A DNA stretch of 45,886 nucleotides from JBDIBB01 sp039812685. Lineage in GTDB: Bacteria; Acidobacteriota; Vicinamibacteria; Vicinamibacterales; JAFNAJ01. The translations under genes and the position numbers were made by a program. Position 1 is the first letter of the stretch, and each line of letters begins with the position of its first letter. The stretch lies in assembly GCA_039812685.1 (NCBI GenBank), contig JBDIBB010000018.1, positions 1 through 45,886 of the forward strand, given 5' to 3'. Under the pieces are notes generated by a model, which made no database searches, was not told the DNA's origin, and saw only the letters and a program-made list of their open reading frames with translations. Below are positions 21,042-30,114 of this stretch, in pieces.

Positions 21042-22102
21042 TCGTCCACCAGTGGGTGCCGGCCGCGCACCGCGGCGACGCCATCGGCGACAGCGCACGC
21101 AGGGTCCGCGACCTGTTGCGCGGACTCGGCCACGGGTCCGAGCTGTTCGCCATGACGATCGACGACGACCTGAGAGGCGACGTCCTGTCGTGGACCGATC
21201 CCGCCGCCCGCCGCGCTGACGTGACGATCTTCCACTTCGCGCTGCCCTCGGCGATGACCGGGGCGTTCGCGACGCTGCCGGGCGGACGCGTGCTGCAGTA
21301 TCACAACATCACGCCGGCGCACTTCTTCGCCCCGTACGATCCACAGATGTTCCGGCTGGCCACGGTCGGGCGCCGGGAACTGGCCTCGCTCGCCGGTCAC
21401 GTGGACCTGGCGCTGGGCGACTCGATCTACAACCGCGAGGAACTCGACGCCCTGGGCTTCGCGCCGACGGGCGTCTGCCCGATCTTCGTCGACACGGCGC
21501 GACTCACCGACGCGCCGCGCCGGCCCGCGATGGAGAGGGTGCTCGACGACGGCCTGACGAACTTCCTGTTCGTGGGCCGCATCGCGCCGAACAAGCGGAT
21601 CGAGGACCACCTGCGGCTGGCCGAGGTCTACAAGCGCTACGTCGACACGCACTACCGCTTCATCTTCGTGGGCAGGACCGATGCCGTGCCGTCCTACTAC
21701 GCGTCGATCCGCGCCATGATGGAGCGCTACCAGCTCCCGGCCGACCGCTTCTGGTTCGCCGGCCCGGTGCCCAACGAGGATCTGGCGGCCTTCTACCGCA
21801 CCGCCACCGCCTACGTCTCGCTGAGCGAGCACGAAGGGTTCTGCGTGCCGCTGGTGGAGGCGATGGCGACCGACGTGCCGGTGCTCGCCTACGCCGCCGG
21901 CGCCGTGCCCGAGACCCTCGGCGGCGCCGGCTTGTCGTTTTCACCCAAGGACCTCGAGTACGCGGCCGAACTGCTGGCCGCGCTGGCGTTCGACGTGCCG
22001 CTGCGGCGCCGCGTGATCGCCGGCCAGCGCGCCCGCCGCACGGCGTTCGGAGACGACCGCCTGCTCGCGGCGCTGCGGGACATGCTCGCACACTTCGACT
22101 GA
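21038..22102 (+). CDS. GT-B glycosyltransferase, paralogue B'
   Basis: The 354-residue protein is the shorter paralogue of the preceding one: GDAIGDSARRVRDLLRGLG, QYHNITPAHFFAP, LALGDSIYNREELDALGF, NFLFVGRIAPNKRIEDHL and SEHEGFCVPLVEAM match in order. It lacks the extra C-terminal stretch of its neighbour. Start ATG at 21038 overlaps the previous stop (ATGA), showing coupling. GT4-type retaining chemistry is expected from the family; donor and acceptor are unknown. Confidence 0.9.
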   Translation: MIVHQWVPAAHRGDAIGDSARRVRDLLRGLGHGSELFAMTIDDDLRGDVLSWTDPAARRADVTIFHFALPSAMTGAFATLPGGRVLQYHNITPAHFFAPYDPQMFRLATVGRRELASLAGHVDLALGDSIYNREELDALGFAPTGVCPIFVDTARLTDAPRRPAMERVLDDGLTNFLFVGRIAPNKRIEDHLRLAEVYKRYVDTHYRFIFVGRTDAVPSYYASIRAMMERYQLPADRFWFAGPVPNEDLAAFYRTATAYVSLSEHEGFCVPLVEAMATDVPVLAYAAGAVPETLGGAGLSFSPKDLEYAAELLAALAFDVPLRRRVIAGQRARRTAFGDDRLLAALRDMLAHFD

Positions 22103-22125
22103 TTGGCCGCCACGGACCCACGCAC

Positions 22126-23478
22126 ATGCGCATCGCCTTCATCGTCCAACGCTACGGGGCCGAGATTCTCGGCGGATCCGAGTACCACTGCCGGTTGATT
22201 GCCGAACGCATGGCGGAACGTCACGACGTCGAGGTGCTCACCACGTGCGCGCGCGACTACATCACGTGGAGGAACGAGTACCCGGAGGGGGTCGACCGCG
22301 TCCGCGGCGTGACCATCCGCCGGTTCGCCAGCACGGAGACGCGCGAGATCCAGTCCTTCAACAAGTACTCGGACTGGATCTTCGCCTACCCGCACACGCG
22401 CGACGACGAGATGGAATGGCTGCGCCGGCAGGGGCCCTGGTGCCCCGCGCTCGTGGAATACCTCCAACGCAGCCACCGCTCGTACGACGTCCTGATCTTC
22501 TTCACCTACCTCTACGCGCCGACGGTGCTGGGCCTGCGCGTGGCGCCCGAACGCAGCATCCTCGTCCCGACGGCGCACGACGAACCGGCCATCCGGCTCT
22601 CCATCTACCGCGAGCTGTTCGGTCTGCCCGCGGCCATCGCGTACAACACGCCGACCGAACGGCAGTTCCTCAAGACCGAATTCGGCGTCGCCGCGCGCGC
22701 GGAGGAAACCGTGGGCTGCGGCGTCGACCTGCCATCGGTCACCCTGGCCAGCGTGACGGAACCGCCGGAGGACCGCCGGCGTGGACGGCCCGGACGCGAT
22801 CGCGACAGCGGGCGCGGCCGCCAGCCGGCACCGGCGCCGCCACCGATCCCGGAGGAAGCCGCCCAGGCGCACGCGGATCGCGAAGCCGAAGAGGCGCTCA
22901 ACACGCCACGGTTCCGGGCCGGCGCCCGCGGCGAGCGGTTCAGGCGCCGCCACCGCATCTATGGCGACATGGCGCTCTACGGCGGCCGTATCGACCCGGG
23001 CAAGGGCTGCGAGGAACTGTTCGAGTACTTCACGAGCTACCGGCAGGCCGGCGGCACCGCCACCCTCGCGCTGATGGGCGTGAAGCTGATGGCGATCCCC
23101 GAAGTGCCCTACGTTCGCTTCGCCGGCCAGCTCTCCGACGAGGAGCGGGCCCAGGCGCTCGAGGCCTCGACGGTGGTGGTGGTGCCCTCGCCCTTCGAGA
23201 GCCTGTCGCTGCTGGCGCTCGAGGCCTTCGCGGTGGGCACGCCGGTGCTCGCCAACGGGCGCAGCGACGTGCTCGTCGACCACTGCCGGCTGAGCAACGC
23301 GGGCCTCTACTACGAGACGCGCGAGGAGTTCGTCGAGGCGCTCGGCCTGCTGATGACCGACGCGCGCCTGCGGGCCGTGATGGGCCGCAACGGCCGCGCC
23401 TACGTCCAGGCGAACTACCGGTGGGACGTGATCCTGTCGAAGTACGAACGGCTGATGGCGGCCATCCGCCGCGGCTGA
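22126..23478 (+). CDS. GT-B glycosyltransferase, paralogue A' with linker insertion
   Basis: The 450-residue protein matches the first glycosyltransferase from the start (IVQRYGAEILGGSEYHC, TTCARDYITWRNEYPEG) to the donor motif ESLSLLALEAF with VLANGRSDVL. It differs by an insertion of about 70 residues between the two Rossmann domains (about residues 205-280). This is rich in Arg, Pro, Ala and Glu (for example GRGRQPAPAPPPIPEEAA) and looks disordered. The C-terminal domain resumes with YGGRIDPGKGCEELFEYF. It lies 23 nt after the previous gene and ends 7 nt from the convergent response regulator gene. Substrates are unknown. Confidence 0.9.
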   Translation: MRIAFIVQRYGAEILGGSEYHCRLIAERMAERHDVEVLTTCARDYITWRNEYPEGVDRVRGVTIRRFASTETREIQSFNKYSDWIFAYPHTRDDEMEWLRRQGPWCPALVEYLQRSHRSYDVLIFFTYLYAPTVLGLRVAPERSILVPTAHDEPAIRLSIYRELFGLPAAIAYNTPTERQFLKTEFGVAARAEETVGCGVDLPSVTLASVTEPPEDRRRGRPGRDRDSGRGRQPAPAPPPIPEEAAQAHADREAEEALNTPRFRAGARGERFRRRHRIYGDMALYGGRIDPGKGCEELFEYFTSYRQAGGTATLALMGVKLMAIPEVPYVRFAGQLSDEERAQALEASTVVVVPSPFESLSLLALEAFAVGTPVLANGRSDVLVDHCRLSNAGLYYETREEFVEALGLLMTDARLRAVMGRNGRAYVQANYRWDVILSKYERLMAAIRRG

Positions 23479-23485
23479 TCCACGA

Positions 23486-24970
23486 TCACGCCGGCCGGCC
23501 GCTGGGCGTCTGGCGCGGCGGCGCGGCGGGAGAGGCTGCCGGTGGCTCGCGATCGGCGCCCCCGGCGCCGTCCTCGCCGCGACGGGCCCGGCGCGGGCGG
23601 ATGTCGTAGCGCTTGATCATCTCGTTGAGCGTCGTCGGCTTGACGTTGAGCAGCTCGGCCGCGCGCTTCTGCACGCCGCCTGCCGCCTCGAGCGTCGATT
23701 CGATCAGCCGCCGCTCGAAATCGCCCACCACGTCCTTGAACGAGATGCCCTCGGGAGGGACCACGATCGCCGGGATGTGGAACGGCCGCGTCGATCGCAC
23801 GTGATCGGGGATCAGGTCGACGCCGATCCGCGGTGACGAAGAGAGCACGACGGCGCGCTCGATCACGTTCTCCAGCTCGCGCACGTTCCCCGGCCAGCTG
23901 TACTCCACCAGCAGGTCGAGGGCCTCGGGCGTCAGCTCCAGCCCGGTCTTGTTGTTCTCCTCACCGTATTTCAGCAGGAAGTGCTGCGACAGCAGCGGCA
24001 CGTCCTCGCGCCGGTCGCGCAGCGGCGGCAGCATGATGGCGATGACGTGGAGGCGATAGTACAGATCCTCCCGGAACCCTCCGTCCTCCATCAGCTTCCG
24101 CAGGTCGACGTTGGTGGCGACGATGATGCGCACGTCGACGCGGATCGTGTCGACACCGCCGAGCCGCATGAACTCGCGCTCCTGGATGACGCGCAGCAGC
24201 TTGGCCTGCGTCTCGAGCGGCACGTTGCCGATCTCGTCGAAGAAGATGCTGCCCTTGTCGGCCAGCTCGAAGAGGCCCTTCTTCGGGTACACGGCGCCGG
24301 TGAAGGCGCCCTTCACGTGGCCGAAGAGGTTCGACTCGAGCAGGTCGGGCGGCAGGCTGCCCGAGTTCACCGTGATGAAGGGTTTCTCGGCGCGCGGCGA
24401 GTGGGTGTGCAGCGCCCGCGCCACCAGTTCCTTGCCCGTGCCGCTCTCGCCGTGAACGAGGACGGTGGACCGGCTCGGCGCCGCCTGGATGATCAGGTCG
24501 AACACCTGCCGCATCTTCGGACTCTTGCCGATGATGTTCGCGAACTTGTGATAGCGCGCCTGGAGGTTCTGCTTGAGCGCCCGGTTCTCGGTCATCAGCT
24601 GGCGCCGCTCGACCGCGTTCCTGAGCACCACCAGGACCTCGTCGTTCTTGAAGGGCTTGGTGATGTAGTCGAAGGCGCCGAGCTTCATGGCGGTGATCGC
24701 GGTCTCCACCGAGGCGAAGGCCGTGATCATGATGACGGGCAGGTCCTCGTCGATCTTCTTCAACTCCTGCAGCGTGGTGATGCCGTCGATGCCCGGCATC
24801 ATCACGTCCACCACGGCGGCGTCGAAGGACTGCGCCCGGGCGAGTTCGAGTCCCTCGTGGCCGGTCTGTGCCAGCCGGACGTGGTAGCCCTCGCGGGTGA
24901 GGAGCGTTTCCAGCACCTCACGCATGATCTCCTCGTCGTCGACGACGAGGACGGAACCCTGGCGTGTCAT
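23486..24970 (-). CDS. sigma-54-dependent response regulator (NtrC family)
   Basis: The 494-residue activator has a receiver domain (acidic pair around DDEE 11-14, phosphorylation site Asp55 in VVDVMMPG, Lys in TKPF at 105). The AAA+ domain has Walker A GESGTGKE (174-181), the sigma-54-contacting GAFTGA loop (221-226), Walker B SIFFDEIG (241-248) and an arginine-finger region RREDVPLL. A Fis-type helix-turn-helix follows (QKRAAELLNVKPTTLNEMI), then a Pro/Ala-rich tail. It should turn on sigma-54 promoters when phosphorylated. It is 15 nt downstream of the histidine kinase gene, so the two are a cognate pair. It converges on the glycan operon with a 7-nt gap. Confidence 0.95.
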   Translation of the reverse strand: MTRQGSVLVVDDEEIMREVLETLLTREGYHVRLAQTGHEGLELARAQSFDAAVVDVMMPGIDGITTLQELKKIDEDLPVIMITAFASVETAITAMKLGAFDYITKPFKNDEVLVVLRNAVERRQLMTENRALKQNLQARYHKFANIIGKSPKMRQVFDLIIQAAPSRSTVLVHGESGTGKELVARALHTHSPRAEKPFITVNSGSLPPDLLESNLFGHVKGAFTGAVYPKKGLFELADKGSIFFDEIGNVPLETQAKLLRVIQEREFMRLGGVDTIRVDVRIIVATNVDLRKLMEDGGFREDLYYRLHVIAIMLPPLRDRREDVPLLSQHFLLKYGEENNKTGLELTPEALDLLVEYSWPGNVRELENVIERAVVLSSSPRIGVDLIPDHVRSTRPFHIPAIVVPPEGISFKDVVGDFERRLIESTLEAAGGVQKRAAELLNVKPTTLNEMIKRYDIRPRRARRGEDGAGGADREPPAASPAAPPRQTPSGRPA

Positions 24971-24985
24971 CGGGGCAATCGTAGC

Positions 24986-27880
24986 CTAGTTCGCGCTCCG
25001 GAGCGCGCGTCCGGGCTCGGCGGCCGGCAGATCGAGCACGAAGGTGGCGCCCTGCCCGGCGACGCTGTGGCAGGTGATGGTGCCGTGGTGCTCCTGCACG
25101 ATCCCGTAGGCGATTGACAGTCCGAGGCCGGTGCCCTGACCGATGGCCTTGGTGGTGAAGAACGGGTCGTAGATGCGCGAGAGGTGTTCCTGCGCGATGC
25201 CCGCGCCGGTGTCGCCGACCTCGACGACCACCCGGCCATCGGCCGTCCGGCTGGAGACCGACAGCCAGCCGCCGCTCGGCATCGCGTCACGCGCGTTGAT
25301 GAACAGGTTGAGGAACACCTGCTGGAGGTTGTGCTCGACGCCGAGCACCACGGGGGGCGTCGATGACAGATCGCGACGCACCTGGATGCGACCGCCACGC
25401 AACTGGTGTTCGAGCAGGGCAATCACGTCGTTGACGACGGCGTTCACGTCCACCGGCCCGAACTCGGCCTGCGCGGGCCGCGCCAGGTTGAGCAGGCCGT
25501 TGACGATCTTCGCGGCGCGGAACGTCTGGCGCTCGATCTTCTGCAGGAGCGGCGTCCGCGGGTCGTCCTCGGGCGCCTGCTCGAGCAGCATCTGCGTGTA
25601 GCTCGAGATGCCCGTGAGCGGCGTGTTCACCTCGTGCGCGACGCCCGCCGCCAGCAGCCCGATCGAGGCCATCTTCTCCGAGATCTGCAACTGCTCCTCG
25701 AGCTTCACGCGCGCGGTGGTGTCCTCGACGATCACGATCGTGCCGGCCACCTTGCCGTCGGGCGTGCGCAGCGGCGCGACCGCCGCGTTGACGAGCAGCG
25801 CGCGGGGATCGCCGGTGTGCCGGCCCTGCACGGCGACGCGGTAGAGCGTCCCCTCACCCGCCTCGCTCTCCATCGCCGCCCGCAGCGCCGCGAGGAACGG
25901 GCCGTCGAACACCTCGTCGAGGCGCCGCCCCACGGCCTGGGCGCGCGACACGCCGTAGAGCACTACGAGCGATGGGTTCCACCGCAGGATCCGGCCGTCG
26001 AGTCCCACGACGAAGAGCCCTTCGTTGAGCGACGCGATGATGTTCTCGCTGAACTCGCGCAGCCGGTTCAGCTCGTCGGCCTTCACACGCAGCTCGGAGT
26101 AGAGCCGCCCGTTCTCGAGCGCGGTCGCCACCTGGCCGGCGATGCCCGCCAGCAGCGCCAGGTCTTCGCTGTTGAGCGGCTCGCCGCCGTCGCGCCCGCC
26201 GACCGCCATCGCCGCGATCGTCCGCTCGCTGGAGACACACGGCACGAGGTAGTGGATGCCGCGCTCGCGCCAGGCCATCACCTCGCCCGAGGCGAACCGG
26301 CGCGCCGCGAAGGGGTCCTCGAGCGACACCGCGTGACCATCGTCGAGCCGGCCGCCGACACCGCTCACCAGCGCCACCCGCAGGTCGGTGCCGGCCGGAA
26401 AGCCCTCGACGTACAACGGCTCCCAGCCGCGCCCGTCGGGCGAGATCACCAGCAGCGCCATGCGTTCGAGCCCCAGCGTCGCGCGCACCCGCTCCACGAG
26501 CCGCCGCGCCAGCCGCTGCGGATCGAGTTCGCTGTTCAGGTCGCGCGCGAAACCCACCAGCGCCCGGCGGTAATCGTATCGATCGCGGTAGTGCGCCCTG
26601 TCGAGCGTTGTCTGGATGGCGTTCTTCACCACCGGCGCGAGCAGGACCACCGCCAGCGTCGCCAGCACCGCAATCACCGTGCTGTGTCTGTCGGCCCCCC
26701 GCAGGAACAGCTCGCCGGCCAACTCGACGATCACGGTGTAGATGGCGGCAATCGCGGCGATCGCCACCGCGTACGACACGCCGCGCTTGACGATCACCTC
26801 GACGTCCATCAGCCGGTAGCTGACCACGGCCGAGGCGAAGGCCAGCGGCACGATGCCGAGCGGCAGGGCCAGCACCTCGACGTTGGGCAGCAGGTCGAGT
26901 CCCAGGGCGAACGGCACCACGTAGAACACGACGAACGGGAACGCGCCGAGCGCCGTTCCCCAGACGATCCACCGCAACTGCCGCTGGGCGGTGATCGACG
27001 TCGCGCGCCAGAGCCCGCGCACCATCACGGCGAAACCGGCCACGAGACCACCCGCCAGGTACCACATCTCCAGGCGGTCGATGAAGAGCAGTGCGGACGA
27101 CACGAAACTGCCTTCGCCGAAGGCCCGCGCCACCACCAGCGCGCGCCCGAAGCCCAGCACCGCCGCCGGCGCGTAAATCAGCGACACCATGCCGCGGCCC
27201 GCCGGCGTGTGCACCCACATGCGCGCCCGCGCCGGGAACACCAGCGCGAAGTGCAGGAACAGCGGCGGCAGCAGCAGCAGGGCGACGACATCGGCCCAGT
27301 AGAAGACCCAGTCGAGCCGGTCGAGCCGGCCGCTGAAGGAGAAGGCGAAGACGCCGAAGAACGCGGCGCAGAGCCAGAAGTAGTGGAGCGTGGCCGGATC
27401 CGATGGGCGGCGGATGCGCACCGAACAGCCCACCAGCAGCGTGAAGATCGCCACGGCCGCAAGCACGTAGTAGAGCGTGCGGTTGGCCTCCGGCATCGGC
27501 TGCACCTGGCAGTCGACCAGCGCCCGTTCTCCCGCGCGCAGCACGCTGTAGGCCAGACGATCGCCGGGCTGCGCCGAGCGAAGGACCTGCACCACCTGCT
27601 CGGGCGTCTCCACGGCGTGGCCGTCGATGGCCACCAGCAGGTCACCCGGCTGCAGTCCGGCCGCGTCACCGGCAGTCCGCGGCGCCACCTCGGCCGCGAT
27701 CACCCCCTCGGGACGCCCCGCCCAGAGCACGCCGTCCTCGACTTCGGCCCAGCTGGCGCGAAGCGAGATGTTGGCCGCCGCGAGCGCCAGCAGACAGGCC
27801 GCGAGCACCAGAAACGCACTGTGGTGCGCCCACGCCATCAGGCGCGAGGCAGGCGTAACGGACCCAACGGTAACTGGCAT
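24986..27880 (-). CDS. membrane sensor histidine kinase (PDZ, multi-TM, GAF, PAS)
   Basis: The 964-residue kinase has an N-terminal membrane helix and then an exported PDZ-like domain (about 40-115, AGLQPGDLLVAIDGHAV). A block of about seven or eight membrane helices follows (about 125-395). The cytoplasmic part has a GAF domain (about 445-610), a PAS domain (about 630-740), the phospho-acceptor H-box AAGVAHEVNTPLTG with His749, and an HATPase domain with NLFINARDAMP (N box), DTGAGI and GQGTGLGLSI. It should autophosphorylate and pass phosphate to the response regulator 15 nt downstream. The signal is unknown; the PDZ may bind a periplasmic peptide. I chose ATG 27880; an upstream TTG at 27937 is less likely. 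Confidence 0.93.
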   Translation of the reverse strand: MPVTVGSVTPASRLMAWAHHSAFLVLAACLLALAAANISLRASWAEVEDGVLWAGRPEGVIAAEVAPRTAGDAAGLQPGDLLVAIDGHAVETPEQVVQVLRSAQPGDRLAYSVLRAGERALVDCQVQPMPEANRTLYYVLAAVAIFTLLVGCSVRIRRPSDPATLHYFWLCAAFFGVFAFSFSGRLDRLDWVFYWADVVALLLLPPLFLHFALVFPARARMWVHTPAGRGMVSLIYAPAAVLGFGRALVVARAFGEGSFVSSALLFIDRLEMWYLAGGLVAGFAVMVRGLWRATSITAQRQLRWIVWGTALGAFPFVVFYVVPFALGLDLLPNVEVLALPLGIVPLAFASAVVSYRLMDVEVIVKRGVSYAVAIAAIAAIYTVIVELAGELFLRGADRHSTVIAVLATLAVVLLAPVVKNAIQTTLDRAHYRDRYDYRRALVGFARDLNSELDPQRLARRLVERVRATLGLERMALLVISPDGRGWEPLYVEGFPAGTDLRVALVSGVGGRLDDGHAVSLEDPFAARRFASGEVMAWRERGIHYLVPCVSSERTIAAMAVGGRDGGEPLNSEDLALLAGIAGQVATALENGRLYSELRVKADELNRLREFSENIIASLNEGLFVVGLDGRILRWNPSLVVLYGVSRAQAVGRRLDEVFDGPFLAALRAAMESEAGEGTLYRVAVQGRHTGDPRALLVNAAVAPLRTPDGKVAGTIVIVEDTTARVKLEEQLQISEKMASIGLLAAGVAHEVNTPLTGISSYTQMLLEQAPEDDPRTPLLQKIERQTFRAAKIVNGLLNLARPAQAEFGPVDVNAVVNDVIALLEHQLRGGRIQVRRDLSSTPPVVLGVEHNLQQVFLNLFINARDAMPSGGWLSVSSRTADGRVVVEVGDTGAGIAQEHLSRIYDPFFTTKAIGQGTGLGLSIAYGIVQEHHGTITCHSVAGQGATFVLDLPAAEPGRALRSAN

Positions 27881-28194
27881 CGGACTATGCGGGAGCGCCA
27901 ACGGCACGAGCCGCAGATGACGGCAGCCGAAGGTCAAGCAAAGCGCATACCCGCGAGACCGGCAGTGACATCGCCGTTTCCTGCGGGAGAATCACGACTT
28001 GCGATGCTGGCCGCGCCGCGGATGCGAAGCGGGATCCAACGGAAGCCGACCGGCCTATCCAATTCGATGGACCACGCTGGCAGGCGTCAGCCGAGCCGGC
28101 CCGCAGACGGTGGCGTGGAGGGAACGTGCGGTCTGGTGGTGTCGCGGGAGCAGGCGTCTCGGCCACGAGCCAGCACGCGCCGGCGCGGGGGGAT
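27881..28194. other. intergenic region upstream of the histidine kinase gene
   Basis: About 314 nt without a supported gene. It should hold the promoter of the two-component operon on the minus strand; a TTGACC occurs on that strand about 50 nt before the ATG but has no good -10 partner, and I saw no clear sigma-54 -24/-12 site. A 12-bp palindrome CGCGCCGGCGCG (28176-28187) lies just after the stop of the barrel gene and could be a weak terminator; it has no T-run. Confidence 0.4.
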
Positions 28195-30090
28195 TCAGAA
28201 CCGGACGAGCAGACCGCCGACGATCCGCTTCGGCGGGCGGACCACGAGCAGTTCGTCGTAGATCGACATGCCATCGCCCGCCTCCCGGAAGAGGTTGCGG
28301 ACGGCGACCAGCGCCTCCCACTCTGCCAACGTGAAATCGAGGAAGGGCAACGGCTGGGTGACCTGCACGTCGAAACGGGCGGCAAGGCCGGGCGAGCGTT
28401 CGGCGCCCGACGGCCGGGCGAATCCACTGCTCAGGCGATAGAGGGCAAAGACCCGTGTCTCGATCTGCGGGAACTCCGTCTCGACCGTGGTCGTGACATC
28501 GTGCAGGCGCTCGCCGTCCGAGCGCCACAGCGACGGCGCGGAGCGTGCCACCAGCCACATCTCGGGCGACGGTCTCCACTGAGCGCGCGCCAGACTGTAC
28601 GCCACGCCGCCCCTGAGGCGTGAGCCCACCGGACGGCTCAGCTCGACGCCCCAGCCGTAGGCCTCCACGTCGCCAGCGTTCGCCGTCAGGTAATGTCCCA
28701 GATCGGTCCGCGGGCGATCGTCGGTCTGCGCCCCGAACACGGTGACCACCTGGTCGCGCACGTGCTGGCTGAACCCGCGCGCAGAGAGCAGGAATCCGCC
28801 GATCTCGCGGTCGACGGCGACCTCGAGGTGCCGCGTTCGCGACGGCCGGAACGGAGCGTCGGGCTGGACCGGGGCGAACGTCCGGTGCGACGGCAGCCAG
28901 AGGCCGCCCACGGCGACCGGCACGAACTCCTCGGCCCCCGGCGCGTTCATCGACTGGGACACGCTCACGCGCACGGCGACGTCGCCCGATGGCATCAGAC
29001 GGAGGCTGGCCGAAGGCGACCACATCGACGGCCCGTCGATGTAGCCGTAGCGATTGTGGCGTGTGCCGACGGTGAGGCTGGCCCTGGGCGAGAAGCTCCA
29101 ACGGTCGCTGACGGTGATGGCGCCAGCGTAGCGATTGCCGCCCGCCACCGCCTGCAACGCCACCGGATTCGCCCCTTCGTAGCGCTGCAGGCCGTAGGCC
29201 ACGGCCACGTCGATGGCGTGTCCGGCACCGATCTCGGCGGAGTAGTCGCCCGCAAACGCCCAGGACGACAGGTCGCCCTGGGCCATCGCCATCTGGGCGC
29301 TCCAGTGGCCGGTGCGGCCGACCGGCGAGCCCAGGGCCACGTAAGCAATTCCGGCGGGGATGGTGGCGGCCGAGAAAAGTTCCTGGGGCGTGTCGAAATT
29401 GCTCGCCGTGAGCAGTTGCACCTGCCCCCGCACCGGCAACCCGGGCAGCCACCCCGTCTGGACGGATGCGTAGCTGGCGGCGCCAGCCGGCGTCAGCCGA
29501 TCCAGTTCGCGGCCGGCCAGCCAGGCATCGACGATACGCTCGGCCCCGGTTACCTCGTCGGCCGAAGGAGACTCCTCGCGCAGGACACTGCGCTTGAGGT
29601 GACGCAGGCGCCAGGCGATGGCGCCGCGATCGGGAGCGTCTCCACCGGCGCTGCCAGCGATCGAGGCGCCGAGGACGGGCCTCTCCGCGGGGTCGGTCCC
29701 GGCCGCGCCGGCGCGTGACAGCCTGAACGCCTGCCAGACGGCGCGCGCCGGCAGCACCTGCACCAGCTCCCGCCGCGACGTGACGTAGCCCGGCAGCACT
29801 GCCCGGACGAGGTACGGTCCGGGCTCGAGGCTGTAGAAGGAGAACCGACCGTGATCGTCACTCACGGCGAACTGCACGGAGCCACCCTGGGCGGTGATGG
29901 CTGCTCCAGGCAGCGGGGCCCCCCGGTGGTCGGTCACCAGCCCGTCGAGGCGCCCGGGCAGGACGCGGGCGGTCCGGGTGACGACAGCGGGCGAGGCGGA
30001 GGCGAGCTGCGCCGCGGCTGTCCCCGGACAGAGAACTCCACCCCCCAGGGCGAGGGCGACGATCAGCGTCCGGCCAGTCCGATCCACCAT
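28195..30090 (-). CDS. outer-membrane beta-barrel with carboxypeptidase-regulatory-like domain, no TonB plug
   Basis: The 631-residue protein has a signal peptide (about 1-28, ending GTAAAQ). A carboxypeptidase-regulatory-like/SusC-type N-domain follows (about 45-125, GLVTDHRGAPLPGAAITAQ and DDHGRFSFYSLEPGPYLVRA). A long beta-rich region with alternating hydrophobic residues ends in VGGLLVRF; a terminal Phe is typical of barrels inserted by BamA. The usual plug domain of TonB receptors, and a TonB box, are not evident between 125 and 210. At 631 residues it is shorter than typical receptors. It lies 24 nt downstream of a secreted-protein gene. The substrate is unknown; it may be a TonB-receptor relative or a passive channel. 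Confidence 0.75.
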   Translation of the reverse strand: MVDRTGRTLIVALALGGGVLCPGTAAAQLASASPAVVTRTARVLPGRLDGLVTDHRGAPLPGAAITAQGGSVQFAVSDDHGRFSFYSLEPGPYLVRAVLPGYVTSRRELVQVLPARAVWQAFRLSRAGAAGTDPAERPVLGASIAGSAGGDAPDRGAIAWRLRHLKRSVLREESPSADEVTGAERIVDAWLAGRELDRLTPAGAASYASVQTGWLPGLPVRGQVQLLTASNFDTPQELFSAATIPAGIAYVALGSPVGRTGHWSAQMAMAQGDLSSWAFAGDYSAEIGAGHAIDVAVAYGLQRYEGANPVALQAVAGGNRYAGAITVSDRWSFSPRASLTVGTRHNRYGYIDGPSMWSPSASLRLMPSGDVAVRVSVSQSMNAPGAEEFVPVAVGGLWLPSHRTFAPVQPDAPFRPSRTRHLEVAVDREIGGFLLSARGFSQHVRDQVVTVFGAQTDDRPRTDLGHYLTANAGDVEAYGWGVELSRPVGSRLRGGVAYSLARAQWRPSPEMWLVARSAPSLWRSDGERLHDVTTTVETEFPQIETRVFALYRLSSGFARPSGAERSPGLAARFDVQVTQPLPFLDFTLAEWEALVAVRNLFREAGDGMSIYDELLVVRPPKRIVGGLLVRF

Positions 30091-30114
30091 GTCACGCCCC
30101 TGGCGCCGACGACC

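Noticed and set aside
25406..28261. 951-codon plus-strand open frame opposite the histidine kinase gene
   Set aside because: Its composition (Arg, His, Gln, Val and Glu with no domains) is that of reverse-complement reading of GC-rich coding DNA. The other strand has clear domains.
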